Shown here: positions 64,000 to 64,000 of the stretch, piece by piece
Numbering within the stretch: position 1 is the first letter of the stretch
How the letters are laid out: every line of letters begins with the position of its first letter
DNA from: Klebsiella sp. WP3-W18-ESBL-02
Lineage (GTDB): Bacteria > Pseudomonadota > Gammaproteobacteria > Enterobacterales > Enterobacteriaceae
Assembly: GCF_014168815.1 (NCBI RefSeq)
Contig: NZ_AP021972.1
Span: 4,402,001-4,466,000 of the forward strand
Direction: 5' to 3'
DNA length: 64,000 nt
Program-made: the position numbers and the translations under genes
The notes under the pieces: generated by a model
Seen by the model: the letters and a program-made list of their open reading frames with translations, nothing else
Databases searched by the model: none
Told to the model about the DNA's origin: nothing

Positions 64000-64000
64000 G

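Overview
The window looks like the chromosome of a Kluyvera-like member of the Enterobacteriaceae. Two things point there. The gene order opgB, lgoD/lgoR, tsr, btsT-yjiX-yjiA, yjiS, yjiR and symE follows the 98-99 min region of Escherichia coli. The complete penicillin G acylase (25598-28138) resembles, as far as I recall the sequences, the Kluyvera enzyme more closely than the E. coli one. No database search was possible, so the genus is an inference.

Layout. 1-1548 is the 3' part of opgB. 1743-8917 is a pilus region: an EAL protein, a LuxR-type regulator, a four-gene archaic (Csu/spore coat U type) chaperone-usher operon, and a MarT/FidL-like regulator pair. 8957-11162 holds an acetyltransferase and tsr with a sigma-28 promoter. 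11436-19203 is a sugar-acid and pectin module: an Ldh-type dehydrogenase, lgoD, lgoR, a GH28 protein with a C-terminal SLH-like region, a GH105 hydrolase and an orphan ABC solute-binding protein. 19400-23051 is the pyruvate-responsive btsT-yjiX-yjiA block with CRP and BtsR-type sites. 23489-31589 contains a YfaZ-like porin, an aldehyde dehydrogenase, pac, a divergent AraC regulator with a LysE exporter, yjiS and yjiR.

31634-35517 is an accessory stretch: BrnT/BrnA, an unknown membrane protein, a frameshifted symE with its likely SymR antisense RNA, a TauD-type dioxygenase, a DUF2164 protein and an acetyltransferase. 35603-44664 is a second, minus-strand carbohydrate cluster: GH105, a large unknown protein and a putative TIM-barrel protein. 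The large gene is split by an intact 3.66-kb Tn3-family transposon with 39-bp perfect terminal repeats and a 5-bp target duplication. 44745-47335 is a MarR-controlled HlyD/DUF2955 efflux operon.

48269-49432 is the most striking regulatory unit. A 17-residue leader peptide with tandem Trp codons, followed by mutually exclusive RNA hairpins, precedes a second type of tryptophanyl-tRNA synthetase; this is a complete transcription-attenuation layout. It is followed by yhiI-rbbA-yhhJ (49696-54613) and a full minus-strand rRNA operon (16S, tRNA-Ile, tRNA-Ala, 23S, 5S; 54737-60183). The right end (60339-64000) looks like island debris: a multiply frameshifted vgrG, a tRNA-Leu-like 3' remnant with a terminator, an XRE regulator, a ParDE-like toxin-antitoxin pair and a DUF4942 protein that runs off the window.

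REP/BIME repeats punctuate many gene ends. CRP-like sites lie before the Ldh gene, before btsT and before the transposon-split gene, which fits catabolite control of the carbohydrate modules.
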